Positions 7,509 through 16,050 of a stretch of DNA of 64,000 nt are shown here, piece by piece. The stretch lies in the IMG/VR virus record IMGVR_UViG_3300043410_001308, positions 1 to 64,000 of that record; one strand, written 5' to 3'. The position numbers and the translations under genes are program-made. The notes beneath the pieces are model-generated. The model searched no databases. It was not told the origin of the DNA and was given only the letters and a program-made list of their open reading frames with translations. The stretch's first letter is position 1, and each line of letters opens with the position of its first letter. Source of the DNA: a virus.

Positions 7509-8900
7509 ATGAAAGATAAAATACAAACATATATTAAAATAGTAGAAGAAAAAACAGGCTCTCCTACTTTTTGTGCATTACCATGGATACACTTAGCTAC
7601 TCGCCCAAACGGCGATGCTCGACTATGTTGTGTTACAAATGCATCCGGTGCTCGCACAGGAGACCACGAAGTTGGGCTAGTTAAAAAAGAAAACGGACAA
7701 CCTGCAAACTTTGGTAAAGATACTCTATTATCTGCATTCAATAACGAATACATGAAAAGTGTTCGTAAAACTATGATAGAGGGAAAAATTCCTGCTAGTT
7801 GTACCAAATGTTTTGAAGAAGAAAATAACGGAGTTGTTAGCAAACGTCTTTGGGAATTATATGAGTGGAATCGAGACGGGTTGGATTTTCAACAATTAAT
7901 TAAAGATACTTCCGAAGACGGATCAGTACCTCCGATTATTAGATACATGGATCTTAGACTAGGACACACTTGTAATTTAAAATGTGTTATGTGCAGTCCA
8001 CATGATAGTAGTCGCTGGTTACAGGACTATGATAAAGTCATGGATGGATTAAAAAGTAAGGTTGTTAAATTTCAATTAAATTTTGAAAAAACAGAATTCA
8101 ATAATACATGGTATGAAAAGCCGGAATTCTGGGAAGAAGTGTTTGAACAAATCCCTAATATTACACAACTTTATTTTGCGGGCGGAGAACCCTTAATGAT
8201 TAAGGAACATCGAAGGTTCCTTGATGAGATTATTAAACGCGGCTACGCTAAAAACATTAGTCTACGTTATAACAGCAATGGTATATTTGTTAATGAAGAT
8301 ATAATTAATGTCTGGAGTCAATTCAAACAGGTTCGATATGCATTCAGTATAGACGCCTACGGTGATCGAAATCATTATATTAGATTTCCTGCAGATTGGA
8401 GTGATATAGAACGTAGTTTAAGATTAATGGATGATGCTCCAGATCACATACATTGCGCCATTGCCTGTGCTGTACAAGCATTAAACATCAAACATATTGT
8501 TGACTTTGCTAAATGGAAATTGAGTCAAGGGTTTAAAAAGATTAATAAGTTTACACTAGACGAATATCAAACAGGCGGCGGAATTATTAATCTTCATTTG
8601 TTATACATTCCTACTTTCCTAAGTGCTAGAATTTTACCTAAAGAAGATAAAGAGCAAGTTAGAAAACAATTTGAAGATTTTAAACAATGGCTATGGGAAA
8701 ATTATACTCAAGATGATAATTTTTGGAATACTAATCCCTATGGATGGAAGAGATGGGAAGCTATTTTAAAATTTGTAGAAGCAGAGGATCATACACATCT
8801 GCTCCCCGATTTTATAGATTATATCAATAACCTAGACCAAGTGCGAAACACTAAATTTTCTATTATTTTTCCTGAGCTCTCGCATTTATTTGTCGAATAA
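7509..8900 (+). CDS. Radical SAM enzyme with N-terminal cysteine (twitch/SPASM-like) cluster
   Basis: 463 residues. The N-terminal 110 residues carry an auxiliary Fe-S ligand pattern: C22 (FCALPW), C40-C41 (ARLCCVT), C98-x2-C101 (SCTKCFEEE). The radical-SAM triad follows at C155-x3-C159-x2-C162 (TCNLKCVMCSP), and FAGGEPLM gives the SAM-contacting GGE motif. This domain order (cysteine cluster before the barrel) is shared with the paralogue at 11475-12737. Relatives with auxiliary clusters modify peptides, sugars or cofactors; the substrate here is unknown. It is a single plus-strand gene whose last 38 bases overlap the convergent SGNH-like gene. Confidence 0.85.
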   Translation: MKDKIQTYIKIVEEKTGSPTFCALPWIHLATRPNGDARLCCVTNASGARTGDHEVGLVKKENGQPANFGKDTLLSAFNNEYMKSVRKTMIEGKIPASCTKCFEEENNGVVSKRLWELYEWNRDGLDFQQLIKDTSEDGSVPPIIRYMDLRLGHTCNLKCVMCSPHDSSRWLQDYDKVMDGLKSKVVKFQLNFEKTEFNNTWYEKPEFWEEVFEQIPNITQLYFAGGEPLMIKEHRRFLDEIIKRGYAKNISLRYNSNGIFVNEDIINVWSQFKQVRYAFSIDAYGDRNHYIRFPADWSDIERSLRLMDDAPDHIHCAIACAVQALNIKHIVDFAKWKLSQGFKKINKFTLDEYQTGGGIINLHLLYIPTFLSARILPKEDKEQVRKQFEDFKQWLWENYTQDDNFWNTNPYGWKRWEAILKFVEAEDHTHLLPDFIDYINNLDQVRNTKFSIIFPELSHLFVE

Positions 8901-9624
8901 TTTCATCAGCAAATTTTCTATGCCAACTAATTGATGGACTTACTCCGTCTCTAGCAATATCTGTTTGATCATCAATAGCGTTGCAATACATTTGCCATGG
9001 AACGGTAAAGGTATCAATGTTATGCATCTGACAAACTAATTCCACCATATGTTTATTTTTATCTCTGTTGTACTTACAACTGGTATTGTCTATGCCCATA
9101 AAGTAACCTTTATATGGCGGATCAGAATATGCTGTAACACTTTCGTGAAAGTTATCTAAAAATACTTCGCGCCTTACATCTTGTGGCCACATAATAATAG
9201 CACTAAGTTTTTTACATCTAGGTAAAAAATAAGGTATTGTACAGGCTACCATTCTTGCAATAGTATCAGGAGATGCTTTGGCAATGGCTAAATTTAAAAT
9301 TCTAACATTTGGTATTTCTCTTTCAACTACTCTAAGAAAAACATCATCCTCGGGTATGGCAACACCTGCTGTAGAACTATGTCCGAATCCTAAAAACAAT
9401 TCATCGTACTGATGATACGAGTCTTCAAATTCTTTTTCTCTATAACCTAGACTATTGATCACATACTCAACATCGTCCGTATTATATTTTGCATTTTCGG
9501 GTTTATCGGGACTCTGTGGAAACAGATCATTCCCCCATTTAAAACTAGATCCTGCTACCTTTTTCATAGGACTTGCTGCTACCCATGATGGCGGAATGTG
9601 TGGATAGAAATATTTGTTAGACAT
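8863..9624 (-). CDS. SGNH/GDSL hydrolase-like protein with altered catalytic site
   Basis: 253 residues. Block I of the SGNH fold is seen at residues 77-87 (FLGFGHSSTAG, GHS in place of GDS), preceded by NSLGYRE as in SGNH proteins of polysaccharide loci. The C-terminal block V reads RDGVSPSISWH: the catalytic Asp is D226 but the expected His three residues later is S229, with a His only at 235. The protein may therefore be a non-hydrolytic relative or use H235. SGNH proteins often add or remove acetyl groups on glycans. It overlaps the upstream radical-SAM gene by 8 bases. Confidence 0.6.
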   Translation of the reverse strand: MSNKYFYPHIPPSWVAASPMKKVAGSSFKWGNDLFPQSPDKPENAKYNTDDVEYVINSLGYREKEFEDSYHQYDELFLGFGHSSTAGVAIPEDDVFLRVVEREIPNVRILNLAIAKASPDTIARMVACTIPYFLPRCKKLSAIIMWPQDVRREVFLDNFHESVTAYSDPPYKGYFMGIDNTSCKYNRDKNKHMVELVCQMHNIDTFTVPWQMYCNAIDDQTDIARDGVSPSISWHRKFADEIIRQINARAQEK

Positions 9625-10513
9625 GTTTTTCCTTTGTTAAAGGTATGTCGGCAGCACAGGTACAATAATCACGAGTACATATAACGGGATCGTTGGGAAC
9701 AACAAACGTACCGTGGTATATGTTGCCCAAGCTACCTCCTACTCTACAAGTAGCACGATGTACTTCTCCGTCCCAATTAATCATTAGGCTTTCGATACCT
9801 GCGCTGCACGACCATCCTTTAAATTGATTCATATGTTTCTTGATAACATCATTAGCATGTATTATTTGACTATCATCTATTCTACAATTTGGTTTTGCTG
9901 TAGCATCTTGTTTTAAAATCCATTCAAGGTCTTTACCGTCATACTTTAGATCATCAAATACATTGTGGTCTCCTTCAGTCCAACGTATTCTGCGTACAGC
10001 AAATTTAATACCAATGTCGCTAAATGCTTTAACAACATTTCTGACATGATCCATTTTATTATGATGTGCCATTATATTAACAAAAAATTCACGTTCTGTA
10101 GAATCGTAATATTTTAGAATCGTATCAACTATTCTGGTCCATTCATGTTCAAAGTGTAAACTAAAAACAATGTGATTCCAAAACATTTCGTTTTGTAAAT
10201 ACCATTGATAACCGCGTGTACCGTTGGTTGTTACATTTACCCAAAAGATGTTTTTACGTTTTAGATATTCTAAAAAATCTTCAATATCTGGATGCACACA
10301 GGGTTCGCCGCCAGTGAGACTAATACGCAAAGGTTTACCCAATTCGCATAACTTATCAACGGTTGCTTCTAAAATGTTTATATCTGTATGAGGGCTAAAG
10401 TTGTCATGAATAGCCGACGGGCAATACGAACAATCGTAATTGCATCTTTTACCAAGATTCCATTCTATTTTAATTTGATCCTGATGTGGCCAGGCCGAGG
10501 TTATTTTTTGCAT
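9617..10513 (-). CDS. Radical SAM enzyme, GGEP type with C-terminal Cys module (copy 1 of 3)
   Basis: 298 residues. Triad C24-x3-C28-x2-C31 (RCNYDCSYC), SAM-contact motif LTGGEPCVHP. The C-terminus has a cysteine module beginning GWSCSAG, then RATCRVGG, and ending ICTRDYCTCAAD, probably an auxiliary Fe-S cluster. The genes at 10545-11474 and 17720-18700 share this whole layout. It is too long, and its triad context is wrong, for QueE. First gene of the operon 10513-8863; divergent from 10545. Confidence 0.82.
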   Translation of the reverse strand: MQKITSAWPHQDQIKIEWNLGKRCNYDCSYCPSAIHDNFSPHTDINILEATVDKLCELGKPLRISLTGGEPCVHPDIEDFLEYLKRKNIFWVNVTTNGTRGYQWYLQNEMFWNHIVFSLHFEHEWTRIVDTILKYYDSTEREFFVNIMAHHNKMDHVRNVVKAFSDIGIKFAVRRIRWTEGDHNVFDDLKYDGKDLEWILKQDATAKPNCRIDDSQIIHANDVIKKHMNQFKGWSCSAGIESLMINWDGEVHRATCRVGGSLGNIYHGTFVVPNDPVICTRDYCTCAADIPLTKEKHV

Positions 10514-10544
10514 ATATAATTAATTATCGTTATAAGATATCCCC

Positions 10545-11474
10545 ATGAAAAAATTAATCAAAATACAACCAGTCAATACAAATAATTTAAGAATTGACTA
10601 CATCATGACAACTCAATGTCCTTATAGTTGTCGTTATTGTACACCTACGCTCTATGCAGGTAAACATAAAAAAATCAATGCAGAAACTATTAGTTTATTT
10701 TTGGATAAATTTAAAGATCGAAAGGTTATTATGAATTTAACTGGCGGTGAGTGTACAACTCATCCTCAGTTTGAAGAAATTATTAAAATGCTCTACGATA
10801 AAAAAATTAACACCATTGTTGATACTAACGGAATTAGAACAAAACGTTGGTGGAAAGAGTATGCTCACATGGTAGCCAATTGGTGCATAAGTTTACATCC
10901 TAGTCAACTAGAAGAACTAGACATAGAAAAAATTAAAATTGCTGCCGAAGCATCGTTTGTAGTTGTTTATGTATTAATGGATCCTCTATACCTAGATAAA
11001 GCACTTGACTGGTATGACCAACTGAGCAAGGTAGAAAATATTAGACTTAATGCTTTTAGAGTTTTAGGAGTAGATTATACCGAAGAACAAGAAGAAATTT
11101 TAAAAAGCATGGAAGGGAAATGGAATTTCACTCCTGAAAGACAGGCGGAATTAGAAAAAACACATAGCTGGATGATGGATATGGGAAGTATGGGAAAATA
11201 TGATGACGGTACAGAATCATTAATTGACTTCGCAGAAATACTCAGAAACGATCAACACAATTTTAAAGGATGGCTATGTAAGGCAGGAAACGAATCTATT
11301 GGAATATACGATGACGGTACAGCTATGTGGGCAAGGTGTCGTGTAAGGAAATATGATAACTTCATGGACCTTGATCCAGAAGAATTAAAAATTCCAATGA
11401 TCTGTCCGTTAGATAGATGTAATTGTGGTACAGATATTCGTATGTCTAAACAAAGCCCAGACTACATAGAATAA
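10545..11474 (+). CDS. Radical SAM enzyme, GGEC type with C-terminal Cys module (copy 2 of 3)
   Basis: 309 residues. Triad C25-x3-C29-x2-C32 (QCPYSCRYCTP); the SAM-contact motif is LTGGECTTHP, with Cys in place of the usual Pro after GGE. The C-terminal module GWLCKAG, WARCRVRK, MICPLDRCNCGTD matches the copy at 9617-10513. A TATAAGATA element, close to the late octamer, lies 7 bases before the ATG. Stands alone on the plus strand between two minus operons, and ends where the convergent radical-SAM gene ends. Confidence 0.82.
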   Translation: MKKLIKIQPVNTNNLRIDYIMTTQCPYSCRYCTPTLYAGKHKKINAETISLFLDKFKDRKVIMNLTGGECTTHPQFEEIIKMLYDKKINTIVDTNGIRTKRWWKEYAHMVANWCISLHPSQLEELDIEKIKIAAEASFVVVYVLMDPLYLDKALDWYDQLSKVENIRLNAFRVLGVDYTEEQEEILKSMEGKWNFTPERQAELEKTHSWMMDMGSMGKYDDGTESLIDFAEILRNDQHNFKGWLCKAGNESIGIYDDGTAMWARCRVRKYDNFMDLDPEELKIPMICPLDRCNCGTDIRMSKQSPDYIE

Positions 11475-12737
11475 TCAAATATATTTTTTAAATTCGGGAG
11501 TCACATCTGTAAAAGATTGATTCCTTGTTTCATCTAATCGTTGATTAAATTCTATACAATCTTTCCAAGAATGGCTTTCATCTTTGGCTATTAGGAAATT
11601 TTGAACACCTTCAATTTGTTTAATAGTAAGGTCTAATAACATTGGATGTTGTTTAACTAGTTTATAATTGAGTATTTTACTTTTTACTGCTTCTAATCTA
11701 TGATATGCAAGAGTTTTTAATTCAGCCGGCAATACTTGGATAGATAATACATCTGGATATTTTACCATATTGGTATAAAATACAATTCCTAAATCATTTA
11801 AAAAATATTCTATCATTTTATCTAAAATTAACACGTTGCTAACCTGCACAGCAACAGCCCCAACGATGCGACTAATATTAGGAATAGTTTGTATTTGTTT
11901 TATATTATCGATCAGTGTGTTCCAATTGGCATTACCTCTAACATATTCATAACTAGGTCCTATACCGTCAATACTTACATTTACAGCAACAGATTTAAAC
12001 TTAGGCCAGTATTCCCAAATAGTTCTATTACCCTTGCCTAACATACTCAAGTTTGTTGCGTACTTAATTTCAATCTGATGACCATATGGTGCAAGCATAT
12101 CTAATATGCGATAATGCTGAGGATCCATTAAAGGTTCGCCACCAGCAAACTCTACACGTCTAAAGTGTGGCAAGTTCTTTTCTAAACTAGCCCACCAATT
12201 TGGATTATCTTCAAACTTGTCTAATAAAGGTTTGCGCTCTAGATTGTGATCCTCTACTAAATCAAAAATAACCTTTCCTGTATCTTTGTAATACTTTTTT
12301 ATTACATTCCAATCGTTCCAACTTGTGCTATCTCCTGGGTGACACATGCGGCACTTAAGATTACACAAATTGTTTAATTTTAGTTCCATTGTAGGTATTT
12401 CAAAGGGCATTGTATAATCGTCATTTAAGCGTTTTAAGGCATTGGGGTACAAGTTGACCCTAGCTTCAGGAATTACACCGCTTATATGACGTTGTCGCAA
12501 GGATTCGACGCCCTGATCTTCTAGGCTAAAACACGGTTCGCATTCTGGAGGACGTATGTTAGTAAGTACTGACTTACGAATCCGTTTCATTTCGTCATTA
12601 TTCCAAACTTCTTCCAAAGTCTGTTTTTGAATAAAACCTATTGGATGACTTCTACAACATACTTGAATAGCTCCATCCTCTCTGGTAGCAAGGCCAGTAA
12701 ATGGATGCATACAAAATGTTTTACTTGTTTCGTTCAA
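11475..12737 (-). CDS. Radical SAM enzyme with N-terminal cysteine (twitch/SPASM-like) cluster, TTG start
   Basis: 420 residues from the TTG at 12737. A GTG at 12839 would give 454 residues but would overlap 119 bases of the PP-loop gene, including its zinc motif; the only other candidate, ATG at 12710, would lose the first cluster Cys. The TTG has AAAGGG upstream. Cluster ligands C9, C27-C28, C66-x2-C69 precede the triad C125-x3-C129-x2-C132 (LCNLKCRMCHP) and FAGGEPLMD. Paralogue of 7509-8900, with near-identical spacing from cluster to triad. Last gene of the operon 14299-11475 (PLP enzyme, PP-loop ATPase, radical SAM). Confidence 0.82.
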   Translation of the reverse strand: MNETSKTFCMHPFTGLATREDGAIQVCCRSHPIGFIQKQTLEEVWNNDEMKRIRKSVLTNIRPPECEPCFSLEDQGVESLRQRHISGVIPEARVNLYPNALKRLNDDYTMPFEIPTMELKLNNLCNLKCRMCHPGDSTSWNDWNVIKKYYKDTGKVIFDLVEDHNLERKPLLDKFEDNPNWWASLEKNLPHFRRVEFAGGEPLMDPQHYRILDMLAPYGHQIEIKYATNLSMLGKGNRTIWEYWPKFKSVAVNVSIDGIGPSYEYVRGNANWNTLIDNIKQIQTIPNISRIVGAVAVQVSNVLILDKMIEYFLNDLGIVFYTNMVKYPDVLSIQVLPAELKTLAYHRLEAVKSKILNYKLVKQHPMLLDLTIKQIEGVQNFLIAKDESHSWKDCIEFNQRLDETRNQSFTDVTPEFKKYI

Positions 12738-13455
12738 TTGCCCAGGCCCTTTCTTTACACCAGAAACATTCTCCGCAGGTTGGAATTGTCTGTCCTGGTG
12801 TATATGTTGTATAGTCGATACCGTCAAACTCTCCCTCACAGCTTCGTGTAATGTTTAACAGGTCTTCAAGATCTAATCTTTTGTATTGTTTAATAACCCA
12901 ATCCTTCTCTACGAAACGGAAAGGATGTACGGCCCAACGCCCCATATGCTGCATCAGAACCAAATGTTTATTATTCTCAGTGGGCTCAATATCACGTTCA
13001 TGCATTCCGTTAAATTGTGCAAGTCTTGGATTATGAGTTACCGCATTATAGTATGCAGGTATATTATGTTTATGACAAATAAATTCAGCGTAAGCACGTT
13101 GTTGAATATTGTCGCCACTTACGTTCTTGCCATACTCATCTGTTAAAGTTGGTCCTATGTTTCCGTATTCTATTTCAGGTGCTATAAAATTAGTGTGACG
13201 AATAAACTTCTTATGATAGTGTCGTTGAAACAACCAGTTATAAACTCTATCAGCATCGTGTTGTTGCCATGGGCGTGTTTTCCACATACGCACATGATTG
13301 ATAATGTGGATGGTAACATTGTCATCGGCATATGAACATAACAAGTGTGCTAGTAATGCAGAGTCTGCACCGCCGCTTACACTAATAGCAATGCTTGGCC
13401 ATTTAAAATCAAATGGCAATTCGACGTTGTCTACATTTAATGTATCAAGCTGCAT
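12721..13455 (-). CDS. PP-loop (adenine nucleotide alpha-hydrolase) ATPase with Cys motif
   Basis: 244 residues. The PP-loop signature SVSGGADSAL is at residues 25-34, as in N-type ATP pyrophosphatases (QueC, asparagine synthetase, tRNA thiolases). The C-terminus ends with C227-x2-C230-x2-C233 (TCGECFWCKER), a zinc-type motif like that closing QueC. The protein is longer than QueC and not close to the recognisable queC at 51254, so a distinct amide- or nitrile-forming or adenylating role is likely. It sits between a PLP enzyme (11-base overlap) and a radical-SAM gene (17-base overlap), suggesting that an amine product is activated or coupled here (inference). Confidence 0.75.
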   Translation of the reverse strand: MQLDTLNVDNVELPFDFKWPSIAISVSGGADSALLAHLLCSYADDNVTIHIINHVRMWKTRPWQQHDADRVYNWLFQRHYHKKFIRHTNFIAPEIEYGNIGPTLTDEYGKNVSGDNIQQRAYAEFICHKHNIPAYYNAVTHNPRLAQFNGMHERDIEPTENNKHLVLMQHMGRWAVHPFRFVEKDWVIKQYKRLDLEDLLNITRSCEGEFDGIDYTTYTPGQTIPTCGECFWCKERAWAIERNK

Positions 13456-14299
13456 TTTCTAAATACCTTATTAATGGACTAACTCCCACAGGTTGATTAT
13501 TTTTTAAAGCCAGATAAATTGAATTAGTTTGTGTTAAATTAAAATCTTTACACACTTTATAATATTTGTCTCCGTGCGTATTCCACAAATAATCTGATTC
13601 TAAATTGCGAACAAAATGCAAACCTATCATAGCTAAAGCACGATTGTTCATATGAAAATCATTCATAATACTAACACTATCTGCTTTATCATCTCTAGAC
13701 CATCTTAAACCTATTCTGTTCCACCCTAAACCAAGACCTTTACTAAGGCTGATGCCAACGGATCTAATAACTTCATTACTAAAATCAAAATTAATATCGC
13801 GGCAGCAACTGATCCAAGCACCGTCAATATGTACTTCAATGTTCTTAATTTTGCATTCATGCAAAACTTCCTCCATGTCTTGATGTGGTGCACCAACGCT
13901 AGGAAACGGCATTGCTATAATTAAAGGAATATCTGGAATTAGCGAGCCCACATCTTTAACATACGCTAATCCTAATCTTTCGTGGTATCTGTAATCTCCA
14001 CGAAGTACTTGTACCGGACCTTTCATATATTGATTGTCTATAAATTGTGTACAACCAATGATAATATTTTTGTAATTAAATGCATCTAAACCTATTAATG
14101 TGTTTAGTCTAGATTTAAGCAACCAATTTTCACATTCGGTTTTAAAATTTTCATAGACTTTATCAGTAATGTCTTTTTCCAATTTACCATTCAATACTTC
14201 TGTGATTAAATTTTCAATTTTATTATCCGACAGAGGTTGCGGTCTTTCAACTTCTAACCATTTTTCATCATATGTTGGTGCTATTTTTATTCTGTCCAC
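13445..14299 (-). CDS. PLP-dependent fold-type-I enzyme (aminotransferase-like), GTG start
   Basis: 284 residues, short for the fold (usually 350-430). PLP contacts are visible: D159-G-A-W162 (VHIDGAWIS) for the pyridine nitrogen, and SLSKGLGLGWNRIG with K187 as the Schiff-base lysine and an RIG-like follow-up. The small N-terminal domain and the C-terminal substrate domain are reduced. The GTG start lies 4 bases after a late-promoter TAAATA, so the mRNA would be leaderless. It leads an operon with a PP-loop ATPase and a radical-SAM enzyme. It might be an aminotransferase or a decarboxylase. Confidence 0.72.
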   Translation of the reverse strand: MDRIKIAPTYDEKWLEVERPQPLSDNKIENLITEVLNGKLEKDITDKVYENFKTECENWLLKSRLNTLIGLDAFNYKNIIIGCTQFIDNQYMKGPVQVLRGDYRYHERLGLAYVKDVGSLIPDIPLIIAMPFPSVGAPHQDMEEVLHECKIKNIEVHIDGAWISCCRDINFDFSNEVIRSVGISLSKGLGLGWNRIGLRWSRDDKADSVSIMNDFHMNNRALAMIGLHFVRNLESDYLWNTHGDKYYKVCKDFNLTQTNSIYLALKNNQPVGVSPLIRYLENAA

Positions 14300-14301
14300 A
14301 A

Positions 14302-14310
14302 GATATTTAA
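14302..14310 (-). promoter_or_regulatory. T4-type late promoter, minus strand, abutting GTG start
   Basis: Minus strand reads TTAAATATC; exactly 4 bases separate the TAAATA core from the GTG at 14299. Divergent partner at 14327-14334. Confidence 0.6.
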
Positions 14311-14326
14311 CCTAGTAATAGTAGCA

Positions 14327-14334
14327 CATAAATA
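14327..14334 (+). promoter_or_regulatory. T4-type late promoter, plus strand, abutting ATG
   Basis: CATAAATA followed by TTTC and ATG at 14339, the same spacing as at 1797-1809. Together with 14302-14310 it forms a back-to-back late promoter pair inside 39 bases. Confidence 0.6.
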
Positions 14335-14338
14335 TTTC

Positions 14339-15007
14339 ATGCTGACTAAAACGAATATTAAATTAGACATTGCCCCAATTATAGAACAAGTTTCTTCATT
14401 AGATTTTGAAAAAAGTCTAACCCTAAACTATACAACTGGCAAACTCCTCAACGGTCCTTATACAACCAAACCAGAGTATGTAGGAACCCCATTAGGTGAT
14501 GCATTAGAATCGATTGGAAATTTAGGAGAAGCACGATTACTCAAATTAAATTCTGCAGAGTCTTATACCGCTCATGCAGATCCCGATGATCGCATTCATG
14601 TGGCCATAACAACTAATCCTCATTCGTATCTAATTAACTTAACTGATAATCAACTTTATCATTTACCGGTAAATGGAGAAGTATGGCATATGGATACTAG
14701 TAAAATGCATGTGGCAGCAAACTTTGGGGCAAGGCCTCGAATACATTTAAACATCAGGGTAGCATTACCTAAATTTAAAGCGCCAGGATATTCTTTAAAA
14801 ATTGAAGGTGGAGACTATGATTGGAAACAAGAGTCCTATACTACTCTAATGGCGTTCTTCAATCGAGCTATTAAATCAAATTATATAACTGGTTTTGAAA
14901 AAGTTAACGAAAAAGAAGTATTATTAAATTGTAATCCGCCTATCCTCGATGCTAAAATTAATGAATTGAAAGATAAAGGTTTTGTAGTATCTCTTACTCC
15001 AGTATGA
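14339..15007 (+). CDS. Aspartyl/asparaginyl beta-hydroxylase-like oxygenase
   Basis: 222 residues. The barrel segment reads YTAHADPDDRIHV (H79-A-D81), then EVWHMDTSKMHVAANFG with H124, then ARPRIHLNIR with R134 and R140. This His-Asp...His...Arg order and the AANFG-R-x-H-L motif are those of the aspartyl/asparaginyl beta-hydroxylase family of 2-oxoglutarate oxygenases. Bacterial relatives hydroxylate peptide side chains or amino-acid-derived groups. The gene overlaps the following radical-SAM gene by 4 bases, so the two probably act together. Confidence 0.75.
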   Translation: MLTKTNIKLDIAPIIEQVSSLDFEKSLTLNYTTGKLLNGPYTTKPEYVGTPLGDALESIGNLGEARLLKLNSAESYTAHADPDDRIHVAITTNPHSYLINLTDNQLYHLPVNGEVWHMDTSKMHVAANFGARPRIHLNIRVALPKFKAPGYSLKIEGGDYDWKQESYTTLMAFFNRAIKSNYITGFEKVNEKEVLLNCNPPILDAKINELKDKGFVVSLTPV

Positions 15008-16050
15008 CATTCTATCCTGACCCAATAAAAATCTTAGATATAGAACCAAGTTCGTATTGTAATGCTAAATGTCCTCATTGTATGAGGGAAAGTCAGAACG
15101 GAGATTATAGTTTTTTCAAACAGGTAAACTTACATGAAAGTTTCTTCAATGTATTTTTTCCTACCGAAGTTGCAGCTCAATTAAAAATTGCATCGTTCAG
15201 CGGTAATATTGGTGAGCCTGCAATGAATAAGGATCTATTAAACATACTTCGTTGGTTTCGTAAACAAAATCCAAATGTATTCTTAGAAGTTTATACTAAT
15301 GGTAGCGTTCAGCAACCGCAATGGTGGATAGAACTTGGCAATATTATCGGCAATAATGGTAACGTTATATTTGCTATTGATGGTTTGAAAGATACTAATC
15401 ATATCTATCGAGTAAACGTTAAATGGAATAAATTGATTCAAAATGTAAAGGCATACATCAGTACAGGAGCAACAAGCACTTGGCAGTTTATTCCATTTAA
15501 ACACAATCAGCATCAGGTTGAAGAAGCTGAACAAATGAGTAAAGACCTAGGATTTAGTCATTTTAAAATTAAAATTTCTCATAGAGAATTATTAAATCAA
15601 CCACAAAATCAAATTAATGCTGTTGAGCCTACTGACGATCCAAGATTTGTACACCAAGGACAAAAATTAGATTTTCTAAACATGAAGAAAACCGAAGATT
15701 ATCTTGATTCTGTAGATATTAAATGCTACGCAATTGAAGAAAGAAATTTATATATTTCTGCGGAAGGTTTAGTTTTTCCTTGTTGTCACACAGCAAGTAT
15801 ATTTTTATTAGATGATAATTTACTTCCCGAAGGGTATGATTGGATTAAGAATGCTAAAAAGGATTTTGACAAAGACGAAATTAGTCTTTATAAAAACAAA
15901 TTAGAAAATATCTTATCATCTAATACATTTAATAAAATAAAAGAATCGTGGTCTCTTAAAATGTCTAGCGGTAGGAATCCACTATGCGCTGCTGTTTGCG
16001 GTAAATGTTCTAATAAAGGTAGTCTTATAGAAGGTCTACTGGGCCTTTAA
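15004..16050 (+). CDS. Radical SAM/SPASM-type enzyme (convergent pair, copy 1)
   Basis: 348 residues. Triad C19-x3-C23-x2-C26 (YCNAKCPHCMRES), IGEPAMN in the GGEP position, VIFAIDGL in the barrel. The C-terminus has SPASM-type cysteines: KCYAIE, FPCCHTAS, and CAAVCGKCSNKG. It is homologous along its length to the convergent gene at 16036-17127, whose 3' end it overlaps by 15 bases. SPASM enzymes act on peptides or carbohydrates; here an aspartyl-hydroxylase-like oxygenase is the operon partner. Confidence 0.85.
   Translation: MTFYPDPIKILDIEPSSYCNAKCPHCMRESQNGDYSFFKQVNLHESFFNVFFPTEVAAQLKIASFSGNIGEPAMNKDLLNILRWFRKQNPNVFLEVYTNGSVQQPQWWIELGNIIGNNGNVIFAIDGLKDTNHIYRVNVKWNKLIQNVKAYISTGATSTWQFIPFKHNQHQVEEAEQMSKDLGFSHFKIKISHRELLNQPQNQINAVEPTDDPRFVHQGQKLDFLNMKKTEDYLDSVDIKCYAIEERNLYISAEGLVFPCCHTASIFLLDDNLLPEGYDWIKNAKKDFDKDEISLYKNKLENILSSNTFNKIKESWSLKMSSGRNPLCAAVCGKCSNKGSLIEGLLGL

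Noticed and set aside
7478-7843. Minus-strand open frame of 121 codons
   Set aside because: Antisense to the radical-SAM gene at 7509 and would begin inside its cysteine-cluster codons.
9617-10513. QueE (7-carboxy-7-deazaguanine synthase)
   Set aside because: Has the triad, but it is longer than QueE, carries a C-terminal Cys module, and belongs to a three-copy family.
12738-12839. N-terminal extension of the radical-SAM protein to a GTG at 12839
   Set aside because: Would overlap 119 bases of the PP-loop gene including its Cys motif, and the added residues have no match in the paralogue at 7509.
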